This document shows, piece after piece, positions 5,130-6,689 of a DNA stretch of 6,689 nucleotides. A program made the position numbers and the translations under genes. Location: positions 1-6,689 of the forward strand of contig DASUSH010000112.1 in NCBI GenBank assembly GCA_036375215.1, written 5' to 3'. This stretch comes from DASUSH01 sp036375215. Its GTDB lineage: Bacteria > Actinomycetota > Thermoleophilia > Solirubrobacterales > 70-9. The stretch's first letter is position 1. Each line of letters opens with the position of its first letter. The notes beneath the pieces were generated by a model. The model searched no databases, was not told the DNA's origin, and worked only from the letters and a program-made list of their open reading frames with translations.

Positions 5130-6335
5130 ATGGGAACCGAGCCCTTCCACAACCGTTCCGGTGTCCGGCGAGGCGCCGCGCTCGCAACTGCGCTGCTCGC
5201 GGCGTTGTCGCTGGTGATCGCCCTCGGCGGCGGGGAGGCCCCCGCGCAGGTCGCGAACTCCCAGCTCGACCGTCTCGACGCCAGGCAGGGCGACGTCCAG
5301 GCTGAGATCGACCAGGCGAATCGCGAGATCGACTCGTTGATCGCCGAGGAGGCCGCGCTCCGCGAGCAGGAGGAGGCGGTCGGCAACGAGCTCGCGGCCA
5401 AGCAGGCCGAGCTCGACGAGACGACTCAGGAGCTGCATGAAGCGAAGGACCACCTCGAGCAGGTCAGGGCTCATCTCGAAGACGCCAAGGCCGCGCTGCG
5501 CAAGATGCTCGTGCAGATCTACAAGTCGAACCCGCCCGACGCGATCGACTTCGTGCTCTCGTCGGAGACGTTCGGCGACGCGATCGCCCAGACGGAGTAC
5601 CTCGCCGCGATAAACGCCCACCAGGACGCAGTGGTCTCACGCGTCACCGACCTTCGCGCGGATGTCACCGCGACGGTCGGCCGGCTCGCCGACTCGCGCG
5701 CGCGGATCGAGGCGGCGAAAGACGAGATCGCGGCGCGGCGCGACGAGCTCGCCGCGGCGGGCGCGCATCTCGAGTCCCAGCACGCCGAGCTCGCCGCGGC
5801 CAAGGAGGAGCGCCGGCAGGCGCTGGTCCGGCTTCAGGACCGCGAGCGCCACCTGCACAAGCAGGCCACCCAGAGCGAGCCGCCCGCGGAAACCGGCGGC
5901 GGCTCGGCGCCGGCGCCAAGCGGTGCGACCGCGACGCTCTCGTCCGACGGCAGTGCGGTCGCGCCCGCCAACGCTCCAGCGGCGGTCAGCGGAGCGATCG
6001 CGGCAGCGAACTCGATCAAGGACGCTCCATACGCGTGGGGTGGCGGCCACGGCTCGTTCGAGTCGTCGGGCTATGACTGCTCGGGCGCCGTCTCCTTCGC
6101 CCTACACGGTGGTGGCCTGCTTTCCGCCCCGCTCGACTCGGGCGGCTTGATGAGCTACGGCGATCCCGGTCCGGGCAATTGGATCACGGTCTACGCCAAC
6201 CCTGGTCACGCCTTCGTCGTGATCGCCGGGCTGCGCTGGGACACGAGCGGCGACGCGCGCGGCACCGGCCCGAGCTGGTACACCGATACGCCCTCGACGG
6301 CGGGCTATGTCGTCCGCCATCCGCCAGGGCTCTAA
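5130..6335 (+). CDS. Secreted coiled-coil NlpC/P60 peptidoglycan endopeptidase (RipA/CwlO-like)
   Basis: 401 residues. A signal peptide is visible: basic R13-R14, a hydrophobic core at about 16-33, and probable cleavage after APA39. A long coiled coil (about 43-245) is interrupted by a CwlO/PcsB-like hinge at 126-165 (MLVQIYKSN ... IDFVLSSETFGDAI). A Ser/Pro/Ala/Gly linker (about 249-285) leads to a C-terminal NlpC/P60 domain (about 286-401). Catalytic Cys317 is in YDCSGAVSFALH and His360 in NPGHAFVVIAGL. The usual third polar residue is not obvious; D371 or H397 are candidates. Enzymes of this design cut peptide stems of peptidoglycan outside the cell, and in CwlO/PcsB the coiled coil is known to be controlled by FtsEX; no ftsEX is seen here. 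The C-terminal end (GLRWDTSG ... RHPPGL) departs from typical NlpC/P60 proteins but recalls a group I associate with Thermoleophilia. The gene stands alone on this strand, divergent from the oxidase operon. Confidence 0.92.
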   Translation: MGTEPFHNRSGVRRGAALATALLAALSLVIALGGGEAPAQVANSQLDRLDARQGDVQAEIDQANREIDSLIAEEAALREQEEAVGNELAAKQAELDETTQELHEAKDHLEQVRAHLEDAKAALRKMLVQIYKSNPPDAIDFVLSSETFGDAIAQTEYLAAINAHQDAVVSRVTDLRADVTATVGRLADSRARIEAAKDEIAARRDELAAAGAHLESQHAELAAAKEERRQALVRLQDRERHLHKQATQSEPPAETGGGSAPAPSGATATLSSDGSAVAPANAPAAVSGAIAAANSIKDAPYAWGGGHGSFESSGYDCSGAVSFALHGGGLLSAPLDSGGLMSYGDPGPGNWITVYANPGHAFVVIAGLRWDTSGDARGTGPSWYTDTPSTAGYVVRHPPGL

Positions 6336-6390
6336 CGCATCGAACCGACTCGTCATCGTTATGTCAACCCGGCGCCGACCTGCCACCCGA

Positions 6391-6465
6391 GGGGTCTGAC
6401 CCCAGAGGGACAGAGCGGTTGAGTCGCCGGGACTCAAGGGGTCAGACCCCAAGGGGACAGAGCGG
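6391..6465. repeat. Paired 28-nt REP-like repeats built on GGGGTC(T/A)GACCCC
   Basis: Copy 1 (6391-6418) and copy 2 (6438-6465) are direct repeats differing at three of 28 positions. Each starts with a 13-nt near-palindrome, GGGGTCTGACCCC in copy 1 and GGGGTCAGACCCC in copy 2, followed by a 15-nt tail ending GGGACAGAGCGG. The two palindromes are exact reverse complements of each other, so they can also pair across the 34-nt spacer. From memory, this palindrome recurs as a dispersed extragenic element in many bacterial genomes and is often linked with REP-associated tyrosine transposases. No transposase gene is in the window. Confidence 0.8.
6419..6437. repeat. Perfect 7-bp hairpin between the two repeat copies
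   Basis: TTGAGTC (6419-6425), loop GCCGG, GACTCAA (6431-6437). It exactly fills the spacer between the end of repeat copy 1 and the start of copy 2, so repeat-hairpin-repeat forms one composite 75-nt element. It lacks a T-tract, so it is not a typical intrinsic terminator. Confidence 0.7.
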
Positions 6466-6467
6466 CC

Positions 6468-6498
6468 GCGCAGAGAGCGCAGAGAGCGCGAATCGCGC
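6468..6498. repeat. Short tandem repeat GCGCAGAGA x2 merging into a hairpin
   Basis: GCGCAGAGA occurs twice head to tail (6468-6485), followed by a partial GCGC. That partial unit begins GCGCG-AAT-CGCGC (6486-6498), a 5-bp stem with a 3-nt loop. It starts three bases after the second 28-nt repeat copy and may be part of the same element. Confidence 0.5.
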
Positions 6499-6515
6499 CG
6501 TGCTCCCGACCGGAA

Positions 6516-6536
6516 TGGAGGGCAAGAGTGCCTCCA
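6516..6536. repeat. Inverted repeat TGGAGG/CCTCCA
   Basis: TGGAGG (6516-6521) and CCTCCA (6531-6536) form a 6-bp stem with a 9-nt loop in the gene-free tail. The function is unknown. Confidence 0.4.
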
Positions 6537-6565
6537 GACGGCCCTCGAGCCTCGATCCGAAGCCG

Positions 6566-6605
6566 TCGGGTGAGGCATCGGGTCTCGGTGAGGGTTCGGG
6601 TCTCG
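6566..6605. repeat. Short direct repeats of TCGGGT
   Basis: TCGGGT occurs three times (6566, 6578, 6596). The last two extend to TCGGGTCTCG, and GGTGAGG appears between copies. The irregular 12- and 18-nt spacing suggests a degenerate short repeat rather than a CRISPR or ordered operator array. Confidence 0.45.
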
Positions 6606-6627
6606 CAAAGGGCGAATGCGCCAGGAG

Positions 6628-6644
6628 GCGGCGAATATCGCCGC
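6628..6644. repeat. Strong 7-bp hairpin GCGGCGA/TCGCCGC
   Basis: GCGGCGA (6628-6634), loop ATA, TCGCCGC (6638-6644). The stem is perfect and GC-rich with a tight loop. There is no following T-tract on either strand, so a terminator role is only a possibility. Confidence 0.5.
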
Positions 6645-6689
6645 GCTGAGAACGGAACTCGGGGAGAGCGGGGCTTAGAGGGCCTCTCA

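Larger units (their letters stand above)
6336..6689. other. Gene-free tail rich in repeats and hairpins
   Basis: These 354 nt to the window edge contain no credible gene. Open frames on both strands here (for example minus 6608-6102 and plus 6179-6649) translate into low-complexity Arg/Ser/Pro sequence, run antisense to or out of frame with the NlpC/P60 gene, and lack domain signatures. The stretch instead holds the 28-nt repeat pair, several perfect short hairpins and two short tandem repeats, listed separately. No T-tract terminator for the NlpC/P60 gene is visible. Confidence 0.7.

Noticed and set aside
4929..5621. Upstream extension of the subunit II frame on the minus strand
   Set aside because: It lies antisense to the NlpC/P60 gene and precedes a normal N-terminal membrane helix; it is a GC-rich shadow frame.
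6429..6446. DosR-like operator in GGGACTCAAGGGGTC
   Set aside because: The half-site is not followed by the required symmetric half. The sequence is explained by the hairpin and the start of the second repeat copy.
6391..6605. CRISPR array
   Set aside because: There are only two copies of the long repeat. Their 19-nt spacer is itself a perfect hairpin, and the other repeats are too short and irregular.
6102..6608. Minus-strand frame of 168 codons in the tail
   Set aside because: Much of it translates the REP-like repeats and the antisense of the NlpC/P60 gene; no recognisable domain or ribosome site.

Overview
The window is a high-GC chromosomal segment, roughly 70% G+C by eye. It probably comes from an actinobacterium, perhaps of the Thermoleophilia (Solirubrobacterales/Gaiellales) type. 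The hints are GC-ending codons throughout, tandem double universal stress proteins, an F420-type (Ddn-like) reductase, and a RipA/CwlO-like NlpC/P60 hydrolase. The hydrolase has a C-terminal pattern (GHAFVVIAGLRWDTS ... RHPPGL) that I associate from memory with that class. The lineage is inference only; no rRNA or marker gene is present.

Layout: (1) positions 2-1930, plus strand: the 3' part of a double-domain universal stress protein (Usp) gene cut by the left edge, a complete double-domain Usp gene 2 nt downstream, and then a small deazaflavin (F420)-dependent nitroreductase-family gene. (2) positions 1946-4928, minus strand: a very tight three-gene respiratory operon, transcribed as CuA subunit II, then heme-copper oxidase subunit I, then a membrane-anchored monoheme cytochrome c. 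It converges on the Ddn-like gene with only 15 nt between stop codons. (3) positions 4929-5129: a divergent intergenic region whose right half can form mutually exclusive stems ahead of the next gene. (4) positions 5130-6335, plus strand: a secreted coiled-coil NlpC/P60 peptidoglycan endopeptidase. (5) positions 6336-6689: a gene-free tail rich in repeats and hairpins. It is dominated by two copies of a 28-nt unit built on the palindrome GGGGTC(T/A)GACCCC, with a perfect 7-bp hairpin between them.

How the genes may work together: the minus-strand operon encodes a compact terminal heme-copper enzyme that takes electrons from cytochrome c. Its subunit I keeps all six metal-binding histidines. 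However, it has Asn where A- and B-type oxidases carry the cross-linked Tyr, and it also lacks the C-type Tyr position. Its activity (O2 or NO reduction) is therefore an open question and the most interesting point in the window. Subunit I also carries an extra C-terminal membrane region of about 145 residues containing a duplicated His-bearing motif. The neighbouring Usp and Ddn-like genes would suit a hypoxia, NO or redox-stress setting, but co-regulation is not shown by the sequence. The NlpC/P60 gene looks like an independent cell-wall unit.
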